Source: JAKVAV01 sp047632755 (GTDB lineage Bacteria; Bacteroidota; Bacteroidia; Flavobacteriales_D; Cryomorphaceae). Taken from it: a stretch of DNA of 64,000 nucleotides. The translations under genes and the position numbers were made by a program. Within the stretch, counting starts at the first letter, position 1. Every line of letters starts with the position of its first letter. Shown here piece by piece: positions 25,081 through 34,511 of this stretch. The stretch covers positions 86,490 to 150,489 of the forward strand of contig JBLIDT010000006.1 of assembly GCA_047632755.1 (NCBI GenBank). The letters are read 5' to 3'. The notes below the pieces were generated by a model. The model ran no database searches. It worked only from the letters and a program-made list of their open reading frames with translations, and had not been told where the DNA came from.

Positions 25081-25828
25081 AGTAGAAGTCGTTCGACTTG
25101 TAGCTCTGGTACATGGCTTTATCAAACATGTAATAACGTGCAGGCTTATGAGGAACACCCTGTTGTTTCTCTTTGAGCGGAACTAAGAAGCTCATTTTGA
25201 GAATTTTTCTCCGGAAATTTCTCTTGTCCAAATCCGTTTTCAAGATGGCTTCGTATAGTTTTTGCAACTGGCCAAGGGTGAATTTCTCTGGCAATAGCTC
25301 AAATCCCAATGGTTGATACTTGCTCTTGAATTTCAATTCGCCCAAACCACCATCGATAATTTCTTGATGATCAAACCCCAATTTCGGCAAATTATCAATG
25401 TCATGCCAGAAGGCCTCTTTGGCGAACCCACTGGCGTGAATTTCATATTGATCAGCTCGGATCAAAGAGTAGTAAGCTACTGTTATTACACGGGCATCGG
25501 GCTGAGCCCGGATAGATTTTAGCCAAGCTAAATCGTGTTCCTTGGTAAGTCGATCAGGTGCGCCAAAAGATCCGAATTGCTCGAGAAATATTTCTGATAG
25601 TCCAGTCAGTTCGTCGAGAACCCGCTCGGCCGCCTCATTAAGATTTTCGTCTTCTCTGATCAGGTTTCCTGGAAGAGCATAGATTTTATCATCAGATCCT
25701 TTTCCATTGAGGACTTGACCTCTATCAATAAGAAGTACCTTGAGCTTTTCACCGTCAAAACCGAAGATTACACAGTCTACGGATACATTGGGGTTAAATT
25801 TAACCTCGGCAGTATTGCCATTTCTCAT
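25070..25828 (-). CDS. Nudix-domain transcriptional regulator (NrtR/AraR-like)
   Basis: A 252-residue protein. Residues about 10-150 form a Nudix domain and about 165-235 a predicted winged-helix (GFELLPEKFTLGQLQKLYEAILKTDLDKRNFRRKILKM), the architecture of NrtR-type sugar- or ADP-ribose-responsive regulators. The Nudix box is degenerate: relative to Gx5Ex7REUxEExGU, the first Gly is Asn55, the Glu after Arg69 is Val70 and the last Glu is Leu74, while Glu61, Arg69, Glu73 and Gly76 remain. Hydrolysis is therefore unlikely and ligand sensing likely. It is divergent from pfkA with a palindrome between them that recurs across the starch region. I infer it controls that regulon. Confidence 0.85.
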   Translation of the reverse strand: MRNGNTAEVKFNPNVSVDCVIFGFDGEKLKVLLIDRGQVLNGKGSDDKIYALPGNLIREDENLNEAAERVLDELTGLSEIFLEQFGSFGAPDRLTKEHDLAWLKSIRAQPDARVITVAYYSLIRADQYEIHASGFAKEAFWHDIDNLPKLGFDHQEIIDGGLGELKFKSKYQPLGFELLPEKFTLGQLQKLYEAILKTDLDKRNFRRKILKMSFLVPLKEKQQGVPHKPARYYMFDKAMYQSYKSNDFYFTL

Positions 25829-25860
25829 GTTAAGTGGTGTTTTTTTAGTCGAGTAGGGGT

Positions 25861-25868
25861 CAAAAATA
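25861..25868 (-). promoter_or_regulatory. Possible -7 element for the Nudix regulator gene
   Basis: TATTTTTG on the minus strand matches TAnnTTTG, 33-40 bases before the regulator ATG. No clear -33 was found. Confidence 0.4.
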
Positions 25869-25886
25869 TCAATAAATTCTTGTTTA

Positions 25887-25919
25887 TTTGCCAGAATTTA
25901 GGCTAAGTGTGTAATTTAC
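25887..25919 (+). promoter_or_regulatory. Promoter of the pfkA unit
   Basis: TTTG (25887-25890), 21 bases, then TAATTTAC (25912-25919), close to the Bacteroidota TTTG/TAnnTTTG promoter. The -7 element lies inside the palindromic operator, so bound regulator would block polymerase. The ATG of pfkA is 22 bases beyond. Confidence 0.5.
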
Positions 25920-25923
25920 ACTT
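25905..25923 (+). promoter_or_regulatory. Operator 1: palindrome before pfkA
   Basis: AAGTGTGTAATTTACACTT: perfect 6-bp arms AAGTGT/ACACTT around 7 bases. It is one of five GTGT-N7-ACAC type sites in the region, and overlaps the predicted pfkA -7 element. The Nudix regulator gene starts 77 bases away on the other side, so it could be autoregulated through the same site. Confidence 0.7.
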
Positions 25924-25941
25924 TAAATCAAAACTCTATTT

Positions 25942-26922
25942 ATGGGTTCAATCAAAAAAATTGCAGTCTTTACTTCAGGTGGAGATTCTCCTGGAATGAA
26001 TGCTGCTGTTCGCGCTGTTGTTCGCACTGCCGTCTATTATGATTTGCAAGTAGCGGGTATATATCGTGGATATGAAGGAATGATTGAGGGCGATATTGAA
26101 GAGCTCGATGTTAGATCTGTTAATCATATCCTTCAGCGTGGTGGAACTTTTTTAAAGTCCGCAAGGAGCAAGGAGTTTATGACCAAAGAAGGCCGTGAAA
26201 AAGCATATCAAAAGCTCATTGCTAAAGGGATTGACGCCGTTGTTGCCATAGGTGGTGATGGTACATTTACTGGAGCGCATATCTTCAATAAAGAATATGA
26301 CTTTCCATTCATCGGAGTACCTGGCACCATCGATAATGACCTAGATGGAACTGATTACACGATTGGTTTTGATACTGCTCTGAACACAATCATTGATGCG
26401 GTTGATAAAATTAGAGACACTGCCGCATCGCACAGTCGACTGTTTTTTGTTGAGGTAATGGGAAGAGACGCAGGGTTCATTGCCGCTCAAGCAGGAGTGG
26501 CTAGTGGTGCCCTTGCTACACTCATTCCAGAAATGGAAACGACCATCGAAAGCATCGTGGAAAAGCTCCATGAAGCCAGAAGAAAGAATAAATCCTCGAG
26601 TGTGATAATAGTAGCGGAAGGTGGTAAAAGCGGAAATGCGACAGAGCTCGCTCGCCAAGTGTCCGAAAGAGCTCCTTATTATGATACCAAAGTGACCATC
26701 TTAGGTCATATTCAGCGTGGTGGAAGTCCTTCGTGCTTCGACAGAAACCTAGCAAGTCGTTTGGGGGTGGCTGCCGTCGAACATCTCTTAAAAGGAGAAA
26801 AAGATTGCATGGTGGGAATTATAAATCACAAAGTCGTGTTGACTCCTTTTGCCAAGGCAATAAGCGACAAATTAACTATTGACCCAGAATTGATTCGAAT
26901 CGCTGATATACTCTCGATTTAA
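25942..26922 (+). CDS. pfkA: ATP-dependent 6-phosphofructokinase
   Basis: Phosphorylates fructose 6-phosphate to fructose 1,6-bisphosphate. The 326-residue product has GGDSPGMNAAVRA (13-25), GGDG (104-107) and PGTIDND (127-133). Gly rather than Asp after GGD, and Gly rather than Lys before TIDND, mark an ATP- rather than pyrophosphate-dependent enzyme. The GHIQRGGSPSCFDR block closes the active site. It leads a tightly spaced unit (17 bases to the kinase gene) that goes on to maltose phosphorylase and amylases, which is unusual company for pfkA. Confidence 0.97.
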   Translation: MGSIKKIAVFTSGGDSPGMNAAVRAVVRTAVYYDLQVAGIYRGYEGMIEGDIEELDVRSVNHILQRGGTFLKSARSKEFMTKEGREKAYQKLIAKGIDAVVAIGGDGTFTGAHIFNKEYDFPFIGVPGTIDNDLDGTDYTIGFDTALNTIIDAVDKIRDTAASHSRLFFVEVMGRDAGFIAAQAGVASGALATLIPEMETTIESIVEKLHEARRKNKSSSVIIVAEGGKSGNATELARQVSERAPYYDTKVTILGHIQRGGSPSCFDRNLASRLGVAAVEHLLKGEKDCMVGIINHKVVLTPFAKAISDKLTIDPELIRIADILSI

Positions 26923-26938
26923 GATAAAGACGAAAAAT

Positions 26939-27802
26939 ATGTTAGTAATAGCTGATAGTGGATCAACAAAGTGCGACTGGAGAATAGTCGCAGAAGATAA
27001 GACCTTTATCGATTGTGCTACAATGGGTATCAACCCATACTTTCACAATGAGGATGTCATTGAAAATGAGCTACGCAGTAATGAGCAACTCATGAGGGTA
27101 GCGACTGAAGTAAAGGCTATATTCTTCTACGGAGCAGGCTGTTCCTCTACAGAACTTAAAAGAACGGCTGAACAAGGTTTGAGTCGAGTGTTCCCAAATG
27201 CAGAAATCTATGTTGATCACGACTTGGTAGCTGCAGCATTTGCAGTTTATGAAGATGATCCATGTATTGCCTGCATTGTAGGCACAGGTTCCAATAGCTG
27301 CCATTTTGATGGAGACATTGTTCGCGAAGAGGTTCCCGCTCTAGCTTACATTCTTGGTGATGAGGGAAGCGGAAGCTACTTCGGTAAGAAGTTGATTTCT
27401 GATTTCCTCTACAAGCGATTGCCTCAAAATATTCACGACGGACTCGTTGATAAATTTGGCTTGACCAAAGACATCGTGGTTGATCGGGTTTACATGAAGC
27501 CTCATGCCAATGTATACTTGGCCTCTTTCATGAAATTTATTACTGGATTTAAATCAGAACCTTATGTCCAAGAAATGATGTTCGAAGGAATCGGGAAATT
27601 CTTGGATATTCACGTTACTTGCTACCGTGATTTTGAAAAAGTCAAAACACACTTTATCGGCTCTGTAGCTTACTATCATGAAGACATTCTTCGACAAGCG
27701 GCAGAAATGAGAAACATCAACATCGGCAAGATCATCAAAAAGCCAATCGATGGTCTTTACGATTACCATATCAAGAATTATTTCGAACACATTTCATTCT
27801 AG
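26939..27802 (+). CDS. BadF/N-acetylglucosamine kinase-like sugar kinase
   Basis: A 287-residue member of the ASKHA ATPase fold: phosphate loop ADSGSTKCDWRIV (5-17), GTGSNS near 118 and LGDEGSGSYFGKKLI near 137. Members are annotated as N-acetylglucosamine kinases (BadF/BadG family). Here it sits between pfkA and beta-phosphoglucomutase, and no other glucokinase is in the window, so phosphorylation of free glucose released by maltose phosphorylase and amylases is a reasonable inference. Substrate specificity cannot be read from sequence. It abuts pgmB with no gap. Confidence 0.85.
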   Translation: MLVIADSGSTKCDWRIVAEDKTFIDCATMGINPYFHNEDVIENELRSNEQLMRVATEVKAIFFYGAGCSSTELKRTAEQGLSRVFPNAEIYVDHDLVAAAFAVYEDDPCIACIVGTGSNSCHFDGDIVREEVPALAYILGDEGSGSYFGKKLISDFLYKRLPQNIHDGLVDKFGLTKDIVVDRVYMKPHANVYLASFMKFITGFKSEPYVQEMMFEGIGKFLDIHVTCYRDFEKVKTHFIGSVAYYHEDILRQAAEMRNINIGKIIKKPIDGLYDYHIKNYFEHISF

Positions 27803-28453
27803 ATGGCTGCTATAAAAGCTTGCTTGTTTGATCTCGACGGCGTTATTGTCGATACCGCAAAATATCATTACCACGCTTGGAAAAGACTTTGCAATGAATT
27901 GGGTTTTGACCTGACTGAAGAGGAGAATGAATCCTTGAAAGGAATCAGCCGTTCCGAGTCGCTTGACATTCTTTTGAAAAAGGGAAAAGTGTCCCTTTCT
28001 GATAAAAAGAAAGAAGAATTGATGATTCGAAAAAATGGCTGGTATCTGGAAGACATCAATCAGATGGAGGCAGATGATACCTTACCTGGTGCTATTTCTT
28101 TTCTTAAAATGGTTAGGGAGTCGGGTCGGAAAACTGCTCTAGGGTCTTCTAGCAAGAATGCTTTGAAAATCTTGGAAGCATTGAATATTGTTGATCTTTT
28201 TGATGCAGTTATAGACGGCACAAAAGTGTCTAAGGGAAAACCTGATCCGCAAACTTTTCAGCTAGGAGCTGATGCACTAAAAATCCATCCCTGCAATTGT
28301 GTCGTTTTCGAAGACGCTTTGGCAGGTGTAGAAGCTGCACTGGCAGGTGGGATGTTCATCGTCGGAGTAGGCGATGAGCAAACGCTGAACCGCGCTAATC
28401 TTGTTATCCCAGGTTTTGAAAACGTGGGAATCGAACTATTCGATAAACTTTGA
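27803..28453 (+). CDS. pgmB: Beta-phosphoglucomutase
   Basis: Converts beta-glucose 1-phosphate to glucose 6-phosphate. The 216-residue HAD-family product has the nucleophile/acid pair in FDLDGVIVDT (Asp10, Asp12), the cap-domain signature KGISRSESLDILL, Ser/Thr motif LGSSSKNA, and the acidic GKPDPQTF...VFEDALAGVEAA. The pairing with a GH65 phosphorylase immediately downstream fits: that enzyme makes the beta-anomer this mutase uses. Confidence 0.94.
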   Translation: MAAIKACLFDLDGVIVDTAKYHYHAWKRLCNELGFDLTEEENESLKGISRSESLDILLKKGKVSLSDKKKEELMIRKNGWYLEDINQMEADDTLPGAISFLKMVRESGRKTALGSSSKNALKILEALNIVDLFDAVIDGTKVSKGKPDPQTFQLGADALKIHPCNCVVFEDALAGVEAALAGGMFIVGVGDEQTLNRANLVIPGFENVGIELFDKL

Positions 28454-28455
28454 TC

Positions 28456-30759
28456 ATGAAAAAACATTACGAAGAAAATCCTTGGCTAATTATTGAAGAG
28501 GGTTTTCACCCTGAAATGCAAAAGTCGTCCGAGAGCATCTTTAGTCTCGGTAACGGACGCATGGGCCAAAGAGCCAATTTTGAAGAAGATTATTCTGGAG
28601 ATACCCTTCTAGGAAACTATGTTGCGGGAGTCTATTACCCTGACAAAACTCGAGTAGGGTGGTGGAAAAACGGATACCCAGAGTACTTCGCGAAAGTGCT
28701 GAATGCCGCCAATTGGGTGGGGATTTGTCCCATTGTTAAAGGACAAGCTTTGGATTTGAACAAAGCTGAAGTGAGCGATTTCCGTCGTGAACTCAATATG
28801 CAAGAGGGTACTTTGCACCGCAGCTTTAAAGCCAAAATGAAAAATGGCGCTGAACTTAAAGTAGATGCCACACGCTTTCTCAGCATGGTAGATGACGAAG
28901 CAGCCGTAATTCGCTACAGCGTTACTCCGTTAAATTTTTCTGGGCAAATCGACTTTCGCGTTTACATCGATGGCGATATTATCAACCAAGACTCCAACTA
29001 CGATGAGAAATTTTGGTCTGAGGTAAACAAGAAGACTTCTAATGATGAGGCTTACGTTACTTTGGCTACCAAAAAACTCGACTTTCAAGTTTGTACGGGA
29101 CAGAAAATTTTTGTCACTAAAAATGGCGGGAAATTAGAGTGCACAAGCAATCAGATCGAAAAAGCCAGGTACGTCGAGAATCTTTTGAGCATCGACGCTA
29201 ACGAAGGTGACGAGATCGTGATTTATAAGTATGCCTGCAATATCTCTTCTGAGAATCATCCCAAAAACAAATTAGTTGATAGAGCGAATGACGTCCTGAC
29301 TCAAGCAGCTCATAAGGGCTACGAAAAAATGCTCCAAGAGCAAAAGGAGTCATGGGCTAAGCGATGGGAGATGAATGACATCGTGATCGATGGAGATATC
29401 TCAGCACAACAAGCCATTCGCTTTAACATCTTCCAACTGAACCAAACCTACACGGGTGAAGATCCGCGTTTGAACATTGGCCCGAAAGGGTTCACCGGAG
29501 AGAAATACGGAGGAGGTACATATTGGGATACGGAGGCGTATTGCCTTCCATTTTACATGCTCACCTCAGGCAGTCAAGTAGCAAAAAAATTGCTTCTTTA
29601 TCGCTTCCGTCAATTGGGTAAAGCGATTGAGAATGGTGAGAAACTCGGTTTTACCAAAGGAGCCGCTCTCTACCCAATGGTTACCATGAACGGTGAAGAG
29701 TGCCACAATGAGTGGGAAATCACTTTTGAAGAAATACATCGAAATGGTGCTATTGCTTATGCCATTTACAATTACATCCGCCACACTGGCGATCGTGAGT
29801 ACCTCAAAGAAGGTGGCTTGGAAGTTCTCTTGGGAATATCTCGATTCTGGGAGCAACGCGTAAACTGGAGCAGTGAGAAGAACCAATACGTGATGCTCGG
29901 TGTAACTGGGCCGAATGAATACGAGAACAACGTCAACAACAATTGGTACACAAACTACATCGCCAAGTGGACGATGAGCTATGCGCTGGAGAGTATTGAA
30001 TACGCTCGCCAAGATGACGCATTCTGGAGCGATTTTGTTTCCAAAACTTCTTTCGATGATAGTGAGGCCGAGAAATGGTCTGACATTATTGCGAAGATTT
30101 ACGAGCCTAAGAAGGAGGGCACAAAGCTCTATCTTCAGCAAGACGGATTTCTAGATAAGGAAGACCGAGTAGCTGATGATCTAGACCCTTCGGAACGTCC
30201 GATTAACCAACACTGGTCTTGGGATCGAATTCTGCGATCGGTCTTCATCAAGCAAGCTGATGTTCTCCAGGGAATGTACTTCTTCGAGGATGACTTCGAC
30301 GAAGCGACTATCCGCGAAAACTTCTTGTATTATGAACCACGTACGGTTCATGAAAGTTCGCTTTCACCCTGTGTACACGTAGTGCTCGCCTCCAAGCTAG
30401 GCATGGAAGAAAAAGCCTATGAGATGTACCTCAGAACAGCTCGACTCGATTTGGATGACTACAACCACGAAGCCGATGAAGGACTGCACATCACATCGAT
30501 GGCAGGAACTTGGATGGCTGTCATAGAAGGTTTTGGTGGAAAGCGTGTGAAAGATGGCGTGTTGAGCCTTGACCCAATGCTTCCAAAAAATTGGAACGCC
30601 TACCGTTTCAACTTGGTTTACCGAGAAACGGTATTGAGCATTACAGTGAAGTCTGAAGAAGTGATGGTGAAAAATGTATCGGGTAATAGTTTGGACATAT
30701 TGGTGTACGGAAAATCAGTTTCCGTTCCCGAAAATGAAACCATTTCCATCGGAAGATGA
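28456..30759 (+). CDS. Maltose phosphorylase-type GH65 glycoside phosphorylase
   Basis: Phosphorolyses maltose (or a related alpha-glucobiose) to glucose and beta-glucose 1-phosphate in the cytoplasm. The 767-residue product has no signal peptide. The conserved catalytic block MNGEECHNEWEITFEEIHRN is at about 411-430, with later GVTGPNEYENNVNNNWYTN and the phosphate-contacting block VHESSLSPCVHVVLASKLG. Kojibiose and trehalose phosphorylases share the family, but the amylase neighbours favour maltose. The ATG at 28456 is preferred; an in-frame TTG lies 6 bases earlier. It ends in a 4-base overlap with the next gene. Confidence 0.93.
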   Translation: MKKHYEENPWLIIEEGFHPEMQKSSESIFSLGNGRMGQRANFEEDYSGDTLLGNYVAGVYYPDKTRVGWWKNGYPEYFAKVLNAANWVGICPIVKGQALDLNKAEVSDFRRELNMQEGTLHRSFKAKMKNGAELKVDATRFLSMVDDEAAVIRYSVTPLNFSGQIDFRVYIDGDIINQDSNYDEKFWSEVNKKTSNDEAYVTLATKKLDFQVCTGQKIFVTKNGGKLECTSNQIEKARYVENLLSIDANEGDEIVIYKYACNISSENHPKNKLVDRANDVLTQAAHKGYEKMLQEQKESWAKRWEMNDIVIDGDISAQQAIRFNIFQLNQTYTGEDPRLNIGPKGFTGEKYGGGTYWDTEAYCLPFYMLTSGSQVAKKLLLYRFRQLGKAIENGEKLGFTKGAALYPMVTMNGEECHNEWEITFEEIHRNGAIAYAIYNYIRHTGDREYLKEGGLEVLLGISRFWEQRVNWSSEKNQYVMLGVTGPNEYENNVNNNWYTNYIAKWTMSYALESIEYARQDDAFWSDFVSKTSFDDSEAEKWSDIIAKIYEPKKEGTKLYLQQDGFLDKEDRVADDLDPSERPINQHWSWDRILRSVFIKQADVLQGMYFFEDDFDEATIRENFLYYEPRTVHESSLSPCVHVVLASKLGMEEKAYEMYLRTARLDLDDYNHEADEGLHITSMAGTWMAVIEGFGGKRVKDGVLSLDPMLPKNWNAYRFNLVYRETVLSITVKSEEVMVKNVSGNSLDILVYGKSVSVPENETISIGR

Positions 30760-33140
30760 ACAAAATAAAGTGCTTAATTCTGCTCGTTGGAGTCGCAGCA
30801 TTCGGTTGCGCTCCGCAAGAAGAATCAAAACCAACCATTGAGAAAGGCAATGCCATTGTTGGTTTAGCCAGTCCTATTCGACTTGATTTTGGTCAAACTG
30901 AAATCCACCTTGGAGATTACTTTGAAAACCCAGAGCAAGTAGATTCGGTCAGTTTCGGTGTTGAGGTCAAATTTTCGATCGATAAATCCAAAGGGATCTT
31001 GACAGTTGAGAGCTATGGCTCCGATGATCCAATTACTTTTCTGTCGGTATCTTATGATGGCGTGGATTATGAAATCCCCGTTTTTAAAAGCCGTAAACAA
31101 GCCCATGTTTTTAAATATGAGCCTCCCACAGGTGACCCGCAGGAAATTGGCTTAAAGGGAAACTTCAACGGTTGGAACTACAAAGCGGGAATGCTTTCCA
31201 ACAAAAGCGGAACTTGGTATGACACTTTAATTCTCAATCCTGGACTTTACGAATACTTGGTCGTTCAAGATGGTGAGGAGTTTTTGGACCCGACCAATGC
31301 TGACAAAAAGGACAACGGCTCAGGAGGCTTCAATTCAACTTTTCGGGTGGGTTCCGAAGCGGAGCGACCTCATATCTCGACATACGGATACTTGGGTGAC
31401 AGCATCGTCATTCACTACCTCGAAGCACTCGAAGATCCACTGATTCTATGGGAGAATCAACTACTCGATAATGACTGGTACAAGCGTCGCGGAGATCGAC
31501 TGAGCTTTCCGATTCCAATGGAAGCTGCTGAGTTGAACCGCAGCTATGTCCGCGTTTTTGCTCACGATGGGGAGCAACGTTCAAACGATGTCCTCATCCC
31601 TTTAAGCGGTGCTAAACCCGTGATGGATGCCGCTTCCTTGAATCGCACAGACAAGCACACTTACTCGATGTATTTCATGATGGTCGATCGATTTGTCAAC
31701 GCTGAATCTGCAAATGACCTTCCCGTAGACGATCCTGAGATTTTACCCATTGCCAATTACTACGGTGGTGATATTGCAGGAGTAAATCAAAAAATCGAAG
31801 AAGGCTATTTCCAAAAGCTGGGAATGAATACGGTTTGGCTTTCGCCAATCGTGCAAAACCCAATGACGGCATACGGACTCTGGGACAAAGGCGGAGTAAA
31901 AACTAAGTTTTCGGGTTACCACGGCTACTGGCCCATATCCTCTTCTGCGGTTGATATTCGATTTGGAAATGACTCGGTTCTTCATTCTTTAATCGATGAG
32001 GCTCACGCCGAAGACATGAATGTGATTTTGGATTACGTCGCCAACCACGTGCACCAAGAGCACATCGTTTATAAGATACATCCAGATTGGGCAACGGAAC
32101 TCTATCTCCCCGACGGCTCACTAAATACCGAGCGATGGGACGAATACCGACTTACTACGTGGTTCGATACCTTCATGCCGACACTTGACTTGCGTCGCGA
32201 TGACGTGACCGCCGCCATGACCGATAGCGCCCTTTATTGGTTCGAAGAATTTCCCATAGATGGTTTCCGTCACGACGCTACGAAACACATTCCCCTTAGT
32301 TTTTGGCGTGAGCTTACGCGAAAACTCAAGTACCGAGTGATTGTTCCTGAAGATCGAAACATCTACCAGATTGGTGAGACCTATGGAAATCCCGATTTGA
32401 TCGGAAGCTACGTTGGCTCGGGAATGCTCGATGCGCAGTTTGACTTCAATCTTTACGATGCTGAGGTTTCTGCCTTTGGTAAAGACGATGGAAGTCTAGA
32501 GGATTTAAACAGAGTATTTGGCCAAAGCCTTCTCGGCTACGGCGATCATCACCTGATGGGAAATATCTCTGGAAATCAAGACCGCACGCGTTTCATTACT
32601 TACGCCGATGGAACAGTTGGTTTCAGCGAAGACGCAAAATTGGCTGGCTGGACACGCGATATTACTCGTGGCGATACCATCGGATTTAACCGACTAGGGA
32701 TACTCCATGCATTCAACTTTTTCGCTCCTGGAATCCCCGTTATCTACTACGGTGACGAATACGGAATGATTGGAGCGGGTGATCCTGATAACCGCAGAAT
32801 GATGCAGTTTGGCGCTGACCTTACCGACCGAGAGCAAGCGATGCTCGAGAAAGTGACCACTGTGGCAAATCTCCGAAAAGGCAATATGGCCTTGCTTTAC
32901 GGAGATAGCGAGGTGTTGAGCTTTTCCGAAAAGGAAATGGTCGTGCTGAGAAATTATTTCGATCACACTGCCATCTTGCTAATAAATAGCTCTAGAGAAG
33001 AAAAGATAGCAACAGTTGATATTCCTGTTCACTACAATTTGGACGATCTGAAAGCAAATTTCGGAAATGAGATTTCGATCGACGGTAGATCACTTACAGT
33101 CGTTCTTCCTCCTGTTTCATTTGATATTCTAACCCAATAA
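30756..33140 (+). CDS. GH13 family alpha-amylase lipoprotein with N-terminal CBM48-like domain
   Basis: A 794-residue lipoprotein (lipobox near Cys18, FGCAPQ). Residues about 120-195 (GLKGNFNGWNYKAGML...) look like a glycogen/starch-binding CBM48-type domain. The GH13 barrel spans about 300-700: nucleophile Asp507 (DGFRHDATKH), acid/base Glu541 (IGETYG) and third Asp609 in GNQDRTRF, where the usual His of NHD is Gln, a variant I know from some GH13 groups. Likely cleaves or debranches maltodextrins at the envelope. It overlaps the GH65 stop by 4 bases and is 3 bases from the next amylase gene. Confidence 0.92.
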   Translation: MNKIKCLILLVGVAAFGCAPQEESKPTIEKGNAIVGLASPIRLDFGQTEIHLGDYFENPEQVDSVSFGVEVKFSIDKSKGILTVESYGSDDPITFLSVSYDGVDYEIPVFKSRKQAHVFKYEPPTGDPQEIGLKGNFNGWNYKAGMLSNKSGTWYDTLILNPGLYEYLVVQDGEEFLDPTNADKKDNGSGGFNSTFRVGSEAERPHISTYGYLGDSIVIHYLEALEDPLILWENQLLDNDWYKRRGDRLSFPIPMEAAELNRSYVRVFAHDGEQRSNDVLIPLSGAKPVMDAASLNRTDKHTYSMYFMMVDRFVNAESANDLPVDDPEILPIANYYGGDIAGVNQKIEEGYFQKLGMNTVWLSPIVQNPMTAYGLWDKGGVKTKFSGYHGYWPISSSAVDIRFGNDSVLHSLIDEAHAEDMNVILDYVANHVHQEHIVYKIHPDWATELYLPDGSLNTERWDEYRLTTWFDTFMPTLDLRRDDVTAAMTDSALYWFEEFPIDGFRHDATKHIPLSFWRELTRKLKYRVIVPEDRNIYQIGETYGNPDLIGSYVGSGMLDAQFDFNLYDAEVSAFGKDDGSLEDLNRVFGQSLLGYGDHHLMGNISGNQDRTRFITYADGTVGFSEDAKLAGWTRDITRGDTIGFNRLGILHAFNFFAPGIPVIYYGDEYGMIGAGDPDNRRMMQFGADLTDREQAMLEKVTTVANLRKGNMALLYGDSEVLSFSEKEMVVLRNYFDHTAILLINSSREEKIATVDIPVHYNLDDLKANFGNEISIDGRSLTVVLPPVSFDILTQ

Positions 33141-33143
33141 ACT

Positions 33144-34511
33144 ATGAAATATTCATTTCTAATTTTCGGCTTGGCAATCGGTTTGTTTGCCTGCCAAGAA
33201 GCACCAAAATCGGAAGAATCTGGAGGAGCTGATGCGCCAATGACTCACGACGATTGGTCAAAGAACGCGACCATCTACGAGGTCAATGTGCGTCAATATA
33301 CCCCTGAAGGAACTCTTAATGCTTTTGCCGAAGACCTGCCCCGAATCAAAGAAATGGGCATCGATATTTTGTGGCTCATGCCGATCTATCCGATAGGAGA
33401 ACTCAACCGGAAAGGAGGCAGCGGCAGCTATTATTCCATTCAAGATTACAAAGCAGTAAACCCAGAGTTTGGAACGATGGAAGATTTTGAGGCGCTTGTT
33501 AAAAAAGCCCACGACCTCGATATGAAAGTCATTCTCGACTGGGTGGCAAATCATTCTTCTTTCGACAATGTATGGGTCGCTGATCACAAGAATTATTACA
33601 ATCTGGACTCTCTCGGAAATCTTAAGATGCCCGAAGGAACGGATTGGAGCGATGTGGCTGATTTGGATTATGACAATCCCGAATTACGCACCGCTATGAT
33701 CGATGCCTTACAGTTTTGGGTTCGAGAAACAGGTATTGACGGTTACCGCTGCGATGTGGCAGGTTTCGTTCCTATTGATTTTTGGGAAGCAGCTCGAGAT
33801 TCCCTCGAAGCAATAAAGCCAGATATCTTCATGCTTGCCGAATGGGAAGATCCCGCGCACCACGAGAAAGCTTTTGACATGAGTTACGGATGGGAATTTC
33901 TCCATGTGATAAATGGCGTCGCTAAGGGCGAAAAAGAACTTTCGGCTTTCGATGAATATATGGCGAAGCAGGACACGCTCTTTCCAAAAGAAGCCTACCG
34001 AATGTACTTCACCACCAATCACGACGAGAACTCTTGGAACGGCACGGTGATGGAGCGCTACGGCGAAGAAGGACACAAGACTTTTGCGGTATTGGCATAC
34101 ACCCTCAGCGGAATGCCTTTGCTCTACAGCGGTCAGGAGGCTGGGATGGACTCCGCTCTTGAATTCTTCGAGAAAGACACGATCGATTGGGGTGATTACG
34201 AATTGCAAGAATTCTACACCAAGCTATTAAAGCTGAATCAAAGCAACGAAGCCCTTTGGAATGGCGAATATGGAGGAGACTTTGAACGCCTAACCACCAA
34301 TGCCGACGATAAGATTTACGCCTATAAACGACAAAAAGGAGATGGCGCTGTAGTCGTTATTCTGAATTTTTCGGATAAAGCGGCTGATGTTAATTTTGAT
34401 AAGCTTCCTGAAATGGAGATGATGAGTCTCTTCGATGAGGTGGAATACACATCTCTTTCTGAAGGAGTTGAATTGGCACCCTTTACTTACCACGTTTTCC
34501 ATACTCCATGA
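33144..34511 (+). CDS. GH13 family alpha-amylase lipoprotein (short form)
   Basis: A 455-residue lipoprotein (signal to the lipobox LFAC, about Cys17). The barrel starts almost at once. Catalytic residues: Asp204 in DGYRCDVAGF, Glu233 in MLAEWEDP and Asp294 in TNHDENSW. A small C-terminal beta domain begins near 375. It is a compact amylase that could trim maltodextrins in the periplasm or at the outer membrane. The last 4 bases overlap the methylglyoxal synthase gene, so this secreted enzyme and a cytoplasmic one are translationally coupled. Confidence 0.92.
   Translation: MKYSFLIFGLAIGLFACQEAPKSEESGGADAPMTHDDWSKNATIYEVNVRQYTPEGTLNAFAEDLPRIKEMGIDILWLMPIYPIGELNRKGGSGSYYSIQDYKAVNPEFGTMEDFEALVKKAHDLDMKVILDWVANHSSFDNVWVADHKNYYNLDSLGNLKMPEGTDWSDVADLDYDNPELRTAMIDALQFWVRETGIDGYRCDVAGFVPIDFWEAARDSLEAIKPDIFMLAEWEDPAHHEKAFDMSYGWEFLHVINGVAKGEKELSAFDEYMAKQDTLFPKEAYRMYFTTNHDENSWNGTVMERYGEEGHKTFAVLAYTLSGMPLLYSGQEAGMDSALEFFEKDTIDWGDYELQEFYTKLLKLNQSNEALWNGEYGGDFERLTTNADDKIYAYKRQKGDGAVVVILNFSDKAADVNFDKLPEMEMMSLFDEVEYTSLSEGVELAPFTYHVFHTP

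Noticed and set aside
29566..30141. Minus-strand open frame of 191 codons
   Set aside because: Antisense to the GH65 gene over well-conserved family sequence; no support of its own.
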